Origin: Melastoma dodecandrum
Lineage: Eukaryota > Streptophyta > Magnoliopsida > Myrtales > Melastomataceae
Assembly (NCBI GenBank): GCA_029817715.1
Contig: JARUPY010000398.1
Span: 2,232,001-2,296,000, forward strand
DNA length: 64,000 nt
Direction of reading: 5' to 3'
Part shown: in pieces, positions 33,095 to 41,492 of the stretch
Numbering within the stretch: the stretch's first letter is position 1
Layout: each line of letters starts with the position of its first letter
The notes under the pieces: generated by a model
What the model was told of the DNA's origin: nothing
What the model saw: only the letters and a program-made list of their open reading frames with translations
Database searches by the model: none
Translations under genes and position numbers: made by a program

Positions 33095-35217
33095 TGCGGC
33101 ACGCAGGCGCTCGAGGACACGCCGAACTGGAAAGGATCCGTCGAGGTCGTCGTGAAGGCCGTGGTGGAACTCGGCGTCTGCGCCGTGCCGACCTGCGGAT
33201 CGGGCGCAAGGACCGCCGGGCAGCTCGACGAACCGGCGAGCGTATAGGGCGAGCCGAGCGATGTCAGCGACATGCCCGTCAACGTGCCGACGGCGCCACC
33301 CTGGTAGGCCGTCGATGCCGTGCCCGCCGCGTAATAGGCGAGATCGTAGAGTCCCGGCTTGGTGACCTTGAGGCCGATCTTCCGCATCACGGGGCTCGTC
33401 GAATAATAGCAGAGGTCGACGAGCGGATTGGTCAAGGACACGGCCCCGCCGATGTTGGGCGTCAGCGTCTGGCCGGGGAAGACCAGGAACGTCCCCGTCA
33501 TGTCGACGTCGGCCTTGGTGGAATAGGTCCCGCCGATGAGCACCCGCGGATCGGTCGCCGTGACGGTTTGCCCCCGCACCGTCGCGATGTCGCTCGCGGA
33601 GGGCGAGGACGTGCAGCCGGTGCGCGGCGCGTTGTTGAACGTCGCTGCCGACAGATATTGGTAGCTCAGCTCGTAGAACCCCGGATCGAGCAGCACGAGC
33701 GTGTCCGCCGTGTTGGTGGGGTTCGAACAGGACGAGAACCAGAACGCCGTCGTCGTCGCGCCGCACATCGGCGTGATGTACGTGCCCGACGAGACGAGCG
33801 TGTTCCACCCCCAGCCGGCCTGGCCGGCGACCGAGACCGTCAGCGGCACGGGCTGGCTCACGGTCAGCGGGCTGGCCTGGGGCGTCGTATCGGGGAAATT
33901 GTCCTGCGGATTGCCCGCGCAGGTGCCGGGGCAGAGCCGGATGTTGTCGAGTTGCGCGCCGTAGCTGTCGTCCTGCCCGTCCGCGGCGAAGCTCAGCCAG
34001 AAATAGCCCGACGCGTTCACGTTGATGGTGACGCTCCGCTCGACCCATTTGATCGAGTAGAGGCAGGAGTCGATCATGTTCGACCCGGCGAGCTGCTCGC
34101 TCGTCGTCCCGAACGTCGTGTAATGCAGCGGCGGGTAGCCGTTGGTGCTCGCGGGATCGAGATAGACGTTCATCTGGTTCGTCCGCAGAGCCGACGTACT
34201 CGGCGACGGGACGGTGCCGGCGAGGTTCAGGCTGCCGAGCAGCGCGCTCGGGCTGGCGAGAAGCTGATTGCGGTATTGGACGTAGAAGGCGTTGTTGAAC
34301 CAGGAGAGTTCGGTCGCCGACGCTCCGCAGACGTAGGACGGGTCGAGCACCGGATAATCGATGCGCGAGCGATAGAAGTAGCGCAGCTCGTAATTGCCGG
34401 CCTGAAGGTAGACCTTCGTGCTCATCGACGAATTGCCGGCCGAGTGGCTGGCATTGTCGCAATCGAGCTCGGCGGAATGGGTGCCTTCCGGGTCGGTGGC
34501 GTTGATGACGCTGACCGCATCGATCTCGAGGCAATAGCCGATCACGTACCAGGCGAAGCCGCTCGAACCGGTGTAGGTCGGCGTCGTGCCGAAGGTCGCG
34601 GTCGGGTTCTGCAACGCGCCGCTGACGCCGCTTGGCAGGGTGAAGCAGAAGGTCGAACAGGCGGCGACCTCGAAGCCTTCGCTGATGATGTTCGAACTCG
34701 TCAGCACCTGCGTCGACTGCGCGGCGTTCTGGCAGCCGATCTTCGCCTGCACGGGGATGCTTGTGACGTTGATGATGCGCAGGAAAGAGGTGGGATACGA
34801 CATGACGAGCTGCGTCTTGCCGGGGCTCGATGCGTCCGTCTGCGTGTAGTAGGACCCGCCACCGGCGCCCGAGACCTGCGCCGCCCTCAGGTGCTGCGCC
34901 GCCAGCGCGTTGGTCGCGAACTGGTTCACCGTCGCGAGATAATAGGCGAAGGGGTTGGTCGGGTTGGCGGCATAGGCCGCATTCGAGCTCTGCGTGTTCA
35001 CGACGCTCGGGCGCACCGAATATTGGCACGTGAGGGTCGCGACCTCCGAAAGGCGCTGGCGCGCGGCGAAGGCGCCGGAGAGATCGAGCGCCGCGCCGAT
35101 CCCGACCGCCACCGCCACGCTCGAGAGCGCGAAGATGATCACGACATTGCCGCTCGCCTGCCCGGCGAAGCGGACAAGCATCGTACGCACGAAGACACGC
35201 CAGAACGAACGAAGCAT
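33091..35217 (-). CDS. TadG-like surface protein with repeated Tyr/Leu beta modules
   Basis: 708 aa. The N-terminus is a TadE/TadG anchor: QASGNVVIIFALSSVAVAVG, then GAALDLSGAFAARQRLSEVA (residues 20-60). The rest is extracellular in style: Ser/Thr/Gly-rich with about 18 cysteines. No von Willebrand A domain, usual in TadG, is visible. Four copies of a strand motif recur at 273-282 (AGNYELRYFY), 402-411 (ASGYFWLSFA), 512-521 (PGFYELSYQY) and 621-630 (PGLYDLAYYA), spaced 129, 110 and 109 residues and each with a cysteine 15-20 residues earlier. An AQLDNIRLC segment near 421-429 recalls jelly-roll carbohydrate-binding folds. It is first in the operon; function inferred: adhesin-like pilus component. 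Confidence 0.82.
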   Translation of the reverse strand: MLRSFWRVFVRTMLVRFAGQASGNVVIIFALSSVAVAVGIGAALDLSGAFAARQRLSEVATLTCQYSVRPSVVNTQSSNAAYAANPTNPFAYYLATVNQFATNALAAQHLRAAQVSGAGGGSYYTQTDASSPGKTQLVMSYPTSFLRIINVTSIPVQAKIGCQNAAQSTQVLTSSNIISEGFEVAACSTFCFTLPSGVSGALQNPTATFGTTPTYTGSSGFAWYVIGYCLEIDAVSVINATDPEGTHSAELDCDNASHSAGNSSMSTKVYLQAGNYELRYFYRSRIDYPVLDPSYVCGASATELSWFNNAFYVQYRNQLLASPSALLGSLNLAGTVPSPSTSALRTNQMNVYLDPASTNGYPPLHYTTFGTTSEQLAGSNMIDSCLYSIKWVERSVTINVNASGYFWLSFAADGQDDSYGAQLDNIRLCPGTCAGNPQDNFPDTTPQASPLTVSQPVPLTVSVAGQAGWGWNTLVSSGTYITPMCGATTTAFWFSSCSNPTNTADTLVLLDPGFYELSYQYLSAATFNNAPRTGCTSSPSASDIATVRGQTVTATDPRVLIGGTYSTKADVDMTGTFLVFPGQTLTPNIGGAVSLTNPLVDLCYYSTSPVMRKIGLKVTKPGLYDLAYYAAGTASTAYQGGAVGTLTGMSLTSLGSPYTLAGSSSCPAVLAPDPQVGTAQTPSSTTAFTTTSTDPFQFGVSSSACVPQ

Positions 35218-35488
35218 CAGGACCGCACAGACAGCGTCGAAAGCCCCCGTCTGTCCTATTTAGCAAGCAAAGACTTAACAGTGCGTTGCTAGACGGTTGA
35301 CGATAGGTCATCTAGACTGCCGATGTTTTGCATTTTTGCTCAAATTGTTCCGATATTGCGGTGACGTCGCGTCATTTGTCTCTCAAATATTTATCACTAT
35401 TCTGCTCGCAGCGCCGAGGCTGGGCGGCGCGCATCGGCGAAATGCCGCGCCTGACGGGCGCCGCAAAAGCCGGTAAGGATCGCAGCGG
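35218..35488. promoter_or_regulatory. AT-rich divergent promoter region (tadG-like operon / 697-aa membrane protein)
   Basis: 271 bp with no gene. Most of it (35250-35400) is much richer in A and T than its surroundings. Visible elements are an inverted pair TAGCAA (35261) / TTGCTA (35286) and a TGACG-TCG-CGTCA palindrome near 35361-35375. It must drive the leftward pseudopilin operon and the rightward membrane-protein gene; I could not assign promoter boxes firmly. Confidence 0.5.
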
Positions 35489-37582
35489 ATGACGCATTAC
35501 TCGCTCGGCTTCACACCCCTCCTCCCCGCCGCGATCCTCGTCGCGCTCGCGGCAGCCGGCCTTCTGGTCATTGGCGTCGGGGTGGCGCTGCGCCAGCGCG
35601 CGGTGTGGCTGCGGGCCGTCGGTCTCGCCCTCGTGCTCCTCGCACTGCTCGACCCCGCGTTGGTCCGCGAGGATCGCCAGCCGCTGAAGGAGGTCGTGGC
35701 CGTTGTCGTCGATCGCTCCGGCTCGCAGACGATCGGCGAGCGCATGGCACAGACAGACAAGGCCCTCGCCGATCTGCAGAAGAAGCTCAAGGCCCTCGGC
35801 AACACGGACGTCCGCGTGATCGAGGCCGGCGAGAACGTGACGGACAATTCCGGCACGCAGCTCTTCGCGGCGCTGAATGCCGGCCTCGCCGACGTGCCGG
35901 CGGAACAGCTCGCCGGCGTCTTCATGATCACCGACGGCGTCGTGCACGACGTGCCCGCCAATGCCGCCGCGCTCGGCTTCAAGGCGCCGTTGCACGCGCG
36001 GATCACGGGCCACGAAGGCGAACGAGACCGCCGTATCGAGCTCGTCGAGGCGCCGCGCTTCGGCATCGTCGGCAAGGACATCACGATCCAGGCCAAGGTG
36101 CTCGACACGGCGGACCAGGGCGAGCCGGTGACGCTCGAGGTGCGGCGCGACGGCAATCCGGTCGCGCGCATCCAGGCCACCGTCGGCGAAACCATCCGCG
36201 TGCCCGTCAAGGTCGAGCATGGCGGCCAGAACGTCGTCGAGCTGGAGGTGACCGCCCTCCCGGACGAGCTGACGACGCTGAACAACAAGGCCGTCGTGAC
36301 CGTCGATGGTGTGCGCGACAAGCTGAAGGTGCTGCTGGTCTCGGGCGAGCCGCATCCGGGCGAGCGCATGTGGCGCAACCTCCTCAAATCCGACGCCAAC
36401 GTCGATCTCGTCCATTTCACCATCCTGCGCCCGCCGGACAAGAGCGTGGACGGCACGCCGATCAACGAACTCTCGCTCATCGCCTTCCCGGTCGCGGATT
36501 TGTTTGGTCGCAAGATCAAGGATTTCGACCTCATCATCTTCGACCGCTATTCGCAGCAGGCCGTGCTGCCGCCGGTCTATCTCGAAACCATCGTGCGCTC
36601 CGTGCGCGACGGCGGCGCCCTGATGCTGGCGGCGGGGCCGGATTTCGCGCGCAGCGAAGGCATCTTCTTCTCGCCGATCGGGCGCATCGCGCCGGCCCGG
36701 CCCGACGGCTCGCTCATCGAGGAAGGCTTTCGCGCCACCGTGTCGGACGACGGCCGCAAGCACCCGGTGACGCGCGGCCTCGTCGGCGCCGATCAGTCGC
36801 CGCCGGCCTGGAGCCCCTGGTTCCGGCAGATCTCGGCGCGGCTCACGCGCGGCACCAGCATCCTCAACGGGGACGGCGACAAGCCGATCCTCGTGCTGTC
36901 CCGAGAGGGCAAGGGGCGTGTCGCCGAGCTGCTTTCGGACCAGATGTGGCTTTGGGCGCGCGGCTACGACGGCGGCGGCCCCTATCTCGACCTGCTGCGC
37001 CGCCTCGCGCATTGGTTGATGAAGGAGCCCGACCTCGAAGAGGAGGCGCTGCGCGCCAGCCTCGAGGGCGGCAAGCTCACGATCACGCGCCAGAGCCTGA
37101 AGACGGACGTTCCGCCGGCGATCGTCACGCCGCCCTCCGGCAAGGCCGAGACGGTGAAGCTGACGGCCGGCGAGCCGGGCCTGTGGACCAGCAGCGTCGA
37201 TGCCAAGGAACTCGGCCTCTACCGGATCAAGGACGGCGACCTCTCGATCCTCACCAACGTCGGGCCGGACAATCCGAAGGAATTTCAGGAGGTCGTCTCG
37301 ACGCCGGACAAGCTGCGCCCGATCGCCGAGGCGACGGGCGGCACGGTGCGGCGCCTCGCCGACAATGCGTCCGGCGCGATCACGATGCCGCGCATCCTCG
37401 AGATGCGCGACAGTCCGATCTACGGCGGCTCCGACTACGCGGCGATCCGCCGGACCGAGGCGAGCGAGGTGAAAGGCATCGGCCTCGCGCCGCTCGCGAT
37501 CGGCTTCCTCGGCCTCGCTATCCTGCTCGGCAGCATCGTCGGCGCGTGGCTATACGAGGGCCGCGGGCGGGCCGCGAGCTGA
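35489..37582 (+). CDS. Large membrane protein with glutamine-amidotransferase-like domain
   Basis: 697 aa. Two N-terminal membrane helices (about 11-33 and 39-56) precede a vWA-like stretch with a MIDAS-type DRSGSQ near residue 75. A beta-rich segment follows (about 165-270), then a class I glutamine-amidotransferase-like fold without an obvious catalytic triad (KVLLVSGEPHPGERMWRNLL, DLIIFDRYSQQ, VRDGGALMLAAGPDF; about 275-490) and a final helix at about 668-690. In many proteobacteria this protein closes a MoxR-DUF58-DUF4159 operon. Here those partners are missing, so it stands alone. It may act in envelope-linked regulation; function not established. Confidence 0.82.
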   Translation: MTHYSLGFTPLLPAAILVALAAAGLLVIGVGVALRQRAVWLRAVGLALVLLALLDPALVREDRQPLKEVVAVVVDRSGSQTIGERMAQTDKALADLQKKLKALGNTDVRVIEAGENVTDNSGTQLFAALNAGLADVPAEQLAGVFMITDGVVHDVPANAAALGFKAPLHARITGHEGERDRRIELVEAPRFGIVGKDITIQAKVLDTADQGEPVTLEVRRDGNPVARIQATVGETIRVPVKVEHGGQNVVELEVTALPDELTTLNNKAVVTVDGVRDKLKVLLVSGEPHPGERMWRNLLKSDANVDLVHFTILRPPDKSVDGTPINELSLIAFPVADLFGRKIKDFDLIIFDRYSQQAVLPPVYLETIVRSVRDGGALMLAAGPDFARSEGIFFSPIGRIAPARPDGSLIEEGFRATVSDDGRKHPVTRGLVGADQSPPAWSPWFRQISARLTRGTSILNGDGDKPILVLSREGKGRVAELLSDQMWLWARGYDGGGPYLDLLRRLAHWLMKEPDLEEEALRASLEGGKLTITRQSLKTDVPPAIVTPPSGKAETVKLTAGEPGLWTSSVDAKELGLYRIKDGDLSILTNVGPDNPKEFQEVVSTPDKLRPIAEATGGTVRRLADNASGAITMPRILEMRDSPIYGGSDYAAIRRTEASEVKGIGLAPLAIGFLGLAILLGSIVGAWLYEGRGRAAS

Positions 37583-37660
37583 ATCGAAGCTGAACCGGCG
37601 GGTTCAGGCTGGGTTTGCGGCGCCCGCGTAGGGTCGATCCCCTGAAGGAAAGGATCGACC

Positions 37661-38287
37661 ATGAGCACCGAAACAGAAATCCCGCAGCCTGCCGCGCCGC
37701 GCCGCCGCCGGACGGCAGCCATCCTCGGCCTCGCCGCCCTCGCCGTCGTCGGCGGCGGCGGCCTCCTGATGGCGCAGCGCGACCAGGGCATCTCGCTGAC
37801 CCCCGTCCCCCCGACGGCCATCTCGAAGCTCGAGAGCTCCGGCGCCATCGCGGCGAAGGGCGAGGTGAAGGAAATCTACGGCAACAAGTTCGTCCTGCAG
37901 GACGCGAGCGGCCGCGCGCTCGTCGACACCGGGCCGCGCGGCGAAGGCGCCACGCTCGTCGCCGCCAACGAGACCGTGACCGCGCAAGGCCGCTTCGAGA
38001 ACGGCGAGTTGCACGCGGCCCTGCTGACTCATGCGGACGGTCACACGAACGTGCTCGCGCCGCCGCCGCGCGGGCCGCTCAGCCGCCTGAAGGATCGGAT
38101 CGGGCTCGAGGCGGCGCCCGACGCCGCGGCGCTGACCGCGCAGGTGCAGGCCGCCGGCTACACCGACGTCCGCATCGCCGGGAGCGGCCCGCATCACCTC
38201 GAGGTGGTCGCCAAGGGCGCCGACGGCAAGGATCACGACCTACGGGTCCACGCCGACGGGCGCGTCGAAGTCGACGGGCCGATCTGA
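37661..38287 (+). CDS. Membrane-anchored OB-fold (YgiW/BOF-like) plus PepSY-like protein
   Basis: 208 aa with a strong AAGGAAAGGATC ribosome site. One N-terminal membrane helix after RRRR (about 18-40; AAILGLAALAVVGGGGLLMA). A small OB-like domain follows (AAKGEVKEIYGNKFVLQDASG... ANETVTAQGRFENGELHA, about 60-125), and then a PepSY-like alpha-beta segment (AAGYTDVRIAGSGPHHLEVVA... KDHDLRVHADGRVEV). The domain calls rest on pattern only. It lies 78 bp after the large membrane-protein gene and may share its transcript. A periplasmic ligand-binding or stress role is possible. Confidence 0.7.
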   Translation: MSTETEIPQPAAPRRRRTAAILGLAALAVVGGGGLLMAQRDQGISLTPVPPTAISKLESSGAIAAKGEVKEIYGNKFVLQDASGRALVDTGPRGEGATLVAANETVTAQGRFENGELHAALLTHADGHTNVLAPPPRGPLSRLKDRIGLEAAPDAAALTAQVQAAGYTDVRIAGSGPHHLEVVAKGADGKDHDLRVHADGRVEVDGPI

Positions 38288-38371
38288 GCTAACCTTAACC
38301 GGAGCTCGCACTCCGCCATTTTGCTCCGCGGGATATTTCGGTTAGGAGGCGCCGCCCGCGGGAGGATGGGA

Positions 38372-38632
38372 ATGCACAGACGATTGATGACGACGGTCCT
38401 CGTCGCCGCAAGCGGCCTCGCTCCGCTTGCGGCGCAGGCGCAGCAGGCCGAGGACAAGTATCACGTGACGGCGGGCGAGAAGGCCGCCTGCACGAAGGAC
38501 GCCATCCGCCTGTGCTTCGGCACCTACCCGGACGAGGACAAGCTGATCGCCTGCATGAGGGAAAATCGCGCCTCGCTGACGCAGACTTGCCGCGTGGCTT
38601 TCGACGCCGGCATGCGGCGGCGCCACCTCTGA
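38372..38632 (+). CDS. Small secreted cysteine-patterned protein (CX7CX12CX11C), copy 2
   Basis: 86 aa from the ATG at 38372 with GGGAGG upstream. Signal peptide MHRRLMTTVLVAASGLAPLAAQAQ, then a mature domain with exactly four cysteines in CX7CX12CX11C (ACTKDAIRLC, ACM, QTCRVAF). It aligns residue for residue in pattern with the protein at 15541-15786 (C-K-DA-RLC, D-I/L-A/E-CM, L-C-F). It is presumably periplasmic with two disulfides. No function known. Read on the same strand as the OB-fold gene, 84 bp downstream of it. Confidence 0.8.
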   Translation: MHRRLMTTVLVAASGLAPLAAQAQQAEDKYHVTAGEKAACTKDAIRLCFGTYPDEDKLIACMRENRASLTQTCRVAFDAGMRRRHL

Positions 38633-38637
38633 TCAGA

Positions 38638-38922
38638 TCAGACGGCGGCCTGGCGCCGCTCGGTCAGCTCGTCGAACAACAGGCGTGCCTCGCTGTAGGG
38701 GCCGCGGCGCGAGCCCGAGGCGAGGATACGGAGCACGCGCACGTCGCGCTCCAGGGCGATGGTCAGCACGTCGCCGATGCCGACGGGACGTGCGGGAGTC
38801 GTCAAGCGGACGCCGTTGATGCGCACATGCCCGGCTTCGACGAGGCGCGCCGCCAGCGTGCGGCTCTTCGCGACGCGCGCGAACCACAGCCATTTGTCGA
38901 TCCGCTGACGTTCTCGCTCCAT
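38638..38922 (-). CDS. RNA-binding S4-domain protein (HslR/Hsp15-like)
   Basis: 94 aa from the ATG at 38922 (MERERQRIDKWLWFARVAKS), which matches the family start; an upstream ATG at 38973, two bases after the GNAT stop, would add 17 residues. The S4 domain is RIDKWLWFARVAKSRTLAAR... VEAGHVRINGVRLTTPARPV. Hsp15-type proteins bind stalled 50S subunits carrying nascent tRNA. Downstream part GPYSEARLLFDELTERR fits Hyphomicrobiales homologues. It is coupled to the GNAT gene. Confidence 0.88.
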   Translation of the reverse strand: MERERQRIDKWLWFARVAKSRTLAARLVEAGHVRINGVRLTTPARPVGIGDVLTIALERDVRVLRILASGSRRGPYSEARLLFDELTERRQAAV

Positions 38923-38974
38923 CCAGACTCGCACGCTGCCACAGTTCGGCAGATCGGCATGCCGTGCCGTCATG

Positions 38975-40213
38975 TCAACGCTTGCGCCGCGCCCCGCCGC
39001 GCATCCTTTGGTAGAGCCCCTTGGCGCATCGGCGCAGCGCCTGCGCGGCCACCTCGGCCCCGCTGGCGAGATCGAAGCGGCGCCGCGCCGCGGGATCGAG
39101 CTGGATCAGCGCGTCGAAGACCTCGAGGCGATCGCTCCACAGTCGGTCGATCATGGGGTGATCGGGCACCGCGCAGGAATCCGTCACCGCGACGCCCGGC
39201 TCAGCCAGCTGGCGCTCGGTCAGCTCGAGCGCGAACTGGACGCCCGGCGAAAGCTGGGCGAATTCTTCGTGGAACGCCGTCTTCCAGAAGTACGCGCGGT
39301 CACCGACCGTCAGCACGACGCCCATCGCGACCGGTGCGCCGTCGATCTCGATGGCGTCGATGCGGCATTTGCCTTCGAAGGCCATCAGCCGCGTCATGGC
39401 GCGCGTAAAGGTCGCGAGCGCCGGATGGCCGAGGAGCGCGGTGCCGCGGTCGCCCTTCCAGCCCCGCTGCTCCAAGGCGAGAAAACGCTCGGCTGCGCGC
39501 GCGACCTCCTCGGGCGTCCGCGCGGAGGTGTAGACGCGCTGGCCTTTCTCGGAGAGGCGACGGCGCTGGCGCCCGATCTCCTTGCGCCGCCGCGCCTGCG
39601 CGAACGGCGTGACCGTCGTCGGCCGATCGCGCCGCAGAAGGACAGCGCGGCGATGGTCGTTGATGCGACGCAGCGCGCGACCGGTGGCCGCGCAGCGTCG
39701 CGCCAGCAGCTCGGCGGTCGCGCCTTCGGCCGTCAGATAGGTCAATTGCAAGACGGACCATCGCGGATCGTGCCCTCGCAGACCTTCGAACAGGGCGTCG
39801 ACCACCTCCTCCGCCCGGTCGCGGTCGAGGAGCGGCGCGCCGAGCCGCGTCTGGTCGCTGGCAAAGCCGCGCAAGACGCCCCTGCCCCGCGGCTTGACGG
39901 GGCAGAGACCGACGAGGCGTCCGAAGTTCGTCTCGTCGCCGTCGTCCCAGACGAGGGCGAAATCCGGACGCGCGACGCTGAGGTCGTGCTGGATGAGCGG
40001 AAGCGCGAAGGCCGGTTCGAGAAAGACGTTGCGCTCGAGCGCTCGCTCGCAGAGGTCCTGCCAGGCCCCGTGGCGCTCGACCATGGCTTTGCCGGAGACG
40101 ATCTCCACCTGCAGGGTCGCCCGCGCTCGCGCGGGAACTGCGGGGAGCCCGGCCGCCTCGTCGTCCGGCGCGAAGGCCCGGTCGAGTTCGGCGATGGTCT
40201 GCGATGCGTCCAA
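38975..40213 (-). CDS. GNAT-family (FemAB/CelD-like) acyltransferase
   Basis: 412 aa from a TTG start. Two tandem GNAT-like halves: the N-terminal one around VEIVSGKAMVERHGAWQDLC and FLEPAFALPLIQH, and the C-terminal one around FLALEQRGWKGDRGTALLGHPA, RIDAIEIDGAPVAMGVVLTV and FHEEFAQLSPGVQFALELTE. These match the CelD/BcsL-type proteins linked to polysaccharide or envelope acylation; the true acceptor is unknown. It is transcribed towards the S4-domain gene. No membrane segment is seen. Confidence 0.82.
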   Translation of the reverse strand: MDASQTIAELDRAFAPDDEAAGLPAVPARARATLQVEIVSGKAMVERHGAWQDLCERALERNVFLEPAFALPLIQHDLSVARPDFALVWDDGDETNFGRLVGLCPVKPRGRGVLRGFASDQTRLGAPLLDRDRAEEVVDALFEGLRGHDPRWSVLQLTYLTAEGATAELLARRCAATGRALRRINDHRRAVLLRRDRPTTVTPFAQARRRKEIGRQRRRLSEKGQRVYTSARTPEEVARAAERFLALEQRGWKGDRGTALLGHPALATFTRAMTRLMAFEGKCRIDAIEIDGAPVAMGVVLTVGDRAYFWKTAFHEEFAQLSPGVQFALELTERQLAEPGVAVTDSCAVPDHPMIDRLWSDRLEVFDALIQLDPAARRRFDLASGAEVAAQALRRCAKGLYQRMRGGARRKR

Positions 40214-40358
40214 GCCCGTCCGCCTCTGTCACAGCCCAGGGGCATCCTGTTCCGTTCCGGAACAGCCGCACCGCGCCGCGCAGGGGCGCGCTCCCTCGTC
40301 ACAAGATGCGCGCCACGACCCTATGCATCATTGTGTGACCACGCCGTTTACGTAACGC

Positions 40359-41415
40359 TCAGGCGAGAAGGCCGCCGGGTCGCGGCGCGAGGGGACTCTC
40401 CGCCCGCACGGCGAGATCCGCCGCATCGACGCGCGGCTCGCCGCTGGCCGCCCGCCACAGGCCGTCGACGAACGCGGGATCGAGCCCGTCGCAGATCACG
40501 ACGAGCCGCGTCGTATGATCCGCGTCCGGCCATGCGTCGAGGCGGACGGGCGGATGGATCATATGCTGCACGGCATGCACGACGAGGGGCCGCCCCGGAT
40601 CGTCGGCGAGCGCAATGAGCCCCTTCAATCGAAGGATCTGCGCGCCGTAGGTCGAGCCGATAAGCTCGAGGAAGAGCGAGACGGCCATCGCCGGAACCGG
40701 CGTGTCGGAACGGATCACCGCCGCGCGGACGCGCTCCGAATGCCGGTTCACATCGTGGCGATGGGCAGTCCCGTCGCCGCGGTGATGGTCGTGCACGTCC
40801 TCGTGCGCCTCGGCTGCCAGCCAGGCCGCCGCATCCGAGCCGAGAACCGCCGGCTCGTAGGGCAGTCCGCCGAACAACCGCTCGACCGTCGCCTCGCCGC
40901 GCGCGGCATCATAGACGGGCGCGCCCGGGTTGAGCTGCCCCAGCCGCTGCCGCAGCGCGGCGGCGGAGGCCTCCTCGGCGATGTCCGTCTTCGTCAGCAC
41001 GAGGCGGTCGGCCAGGGCCACCTGCTTCACGGCCTCTCGATGCGCCTCGAGCGTCGCCGTCCCGACGAGGGCATCGACGAGCGTCGCCACCGCGCGCAGG
41101 CGAAAGCGCAGGCGTAGGTAGGGATGCGACATGATCGTGTGCAGCACCGGCGCCGGATCGGCGAGGCCGGTCGTCTCGATCACGACGCGCTGGAACGGCC
41201 GCGCGCGACCGTTGTCGCGAGCGCGCAGCGCATCCTCCAGCGCCGCGACGAGGTCGCCGCGGATCGAACAGCACAGGCACCCCGAGGAGAGGACGAGCAT
41301 ATCGCCCTCGACGGCCTCGACCAGCAGGTGATCGAGCGAGACGGCACCGAATTCATTGATGAGGACGAGCGTCTCGGCGAGCGCGGGATCGCGCAGAAGC
41401 CGGTTCAGCAGCGTC

Positions 41416-41446
<31 letters not shown>

Positions 41447-41489
41447 CGACGAGATCGAAGGGCGGCGGTGGACGGCGCGGGTCCGACAT
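40359..41489 (-). CDS. COG0523/CobW-family metallochaperone GTPase with His-rich insert
   Basis: 376 aa. Walker A GFLGAGKTTLL at the N-terminus, the metal-binding CLCC motif in LSSGCLCCSIRGDLV, Walker B region RVVIETTGLADP, NKXD-type LTKTDIAEEA, and a C-terminal CobW domain. Between the two domains lies a histidine-rich stretch (EDVHDHHRGDGTAHRHDVNRH), suited to zinc, cobalt or nickel. COG0523 GTPases deliver metal ions to client enzymes. It starts 3 bp after the stop of the DD-carboxypeptidase gene, so the two are co-transcribed. No cobalamin riboswitch or Zur box was recognised nearby. Confidence 0.9.
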
Positions 41490-41492
41490 CGA

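Noticed and set aside
33031..35292. 753-codon plus-strand frame over the tadG-like gene
   Set aside because: Arg/Gly-rich antisense shadow; the minus frame has the TadE/G anchor and coupled downstream genes.
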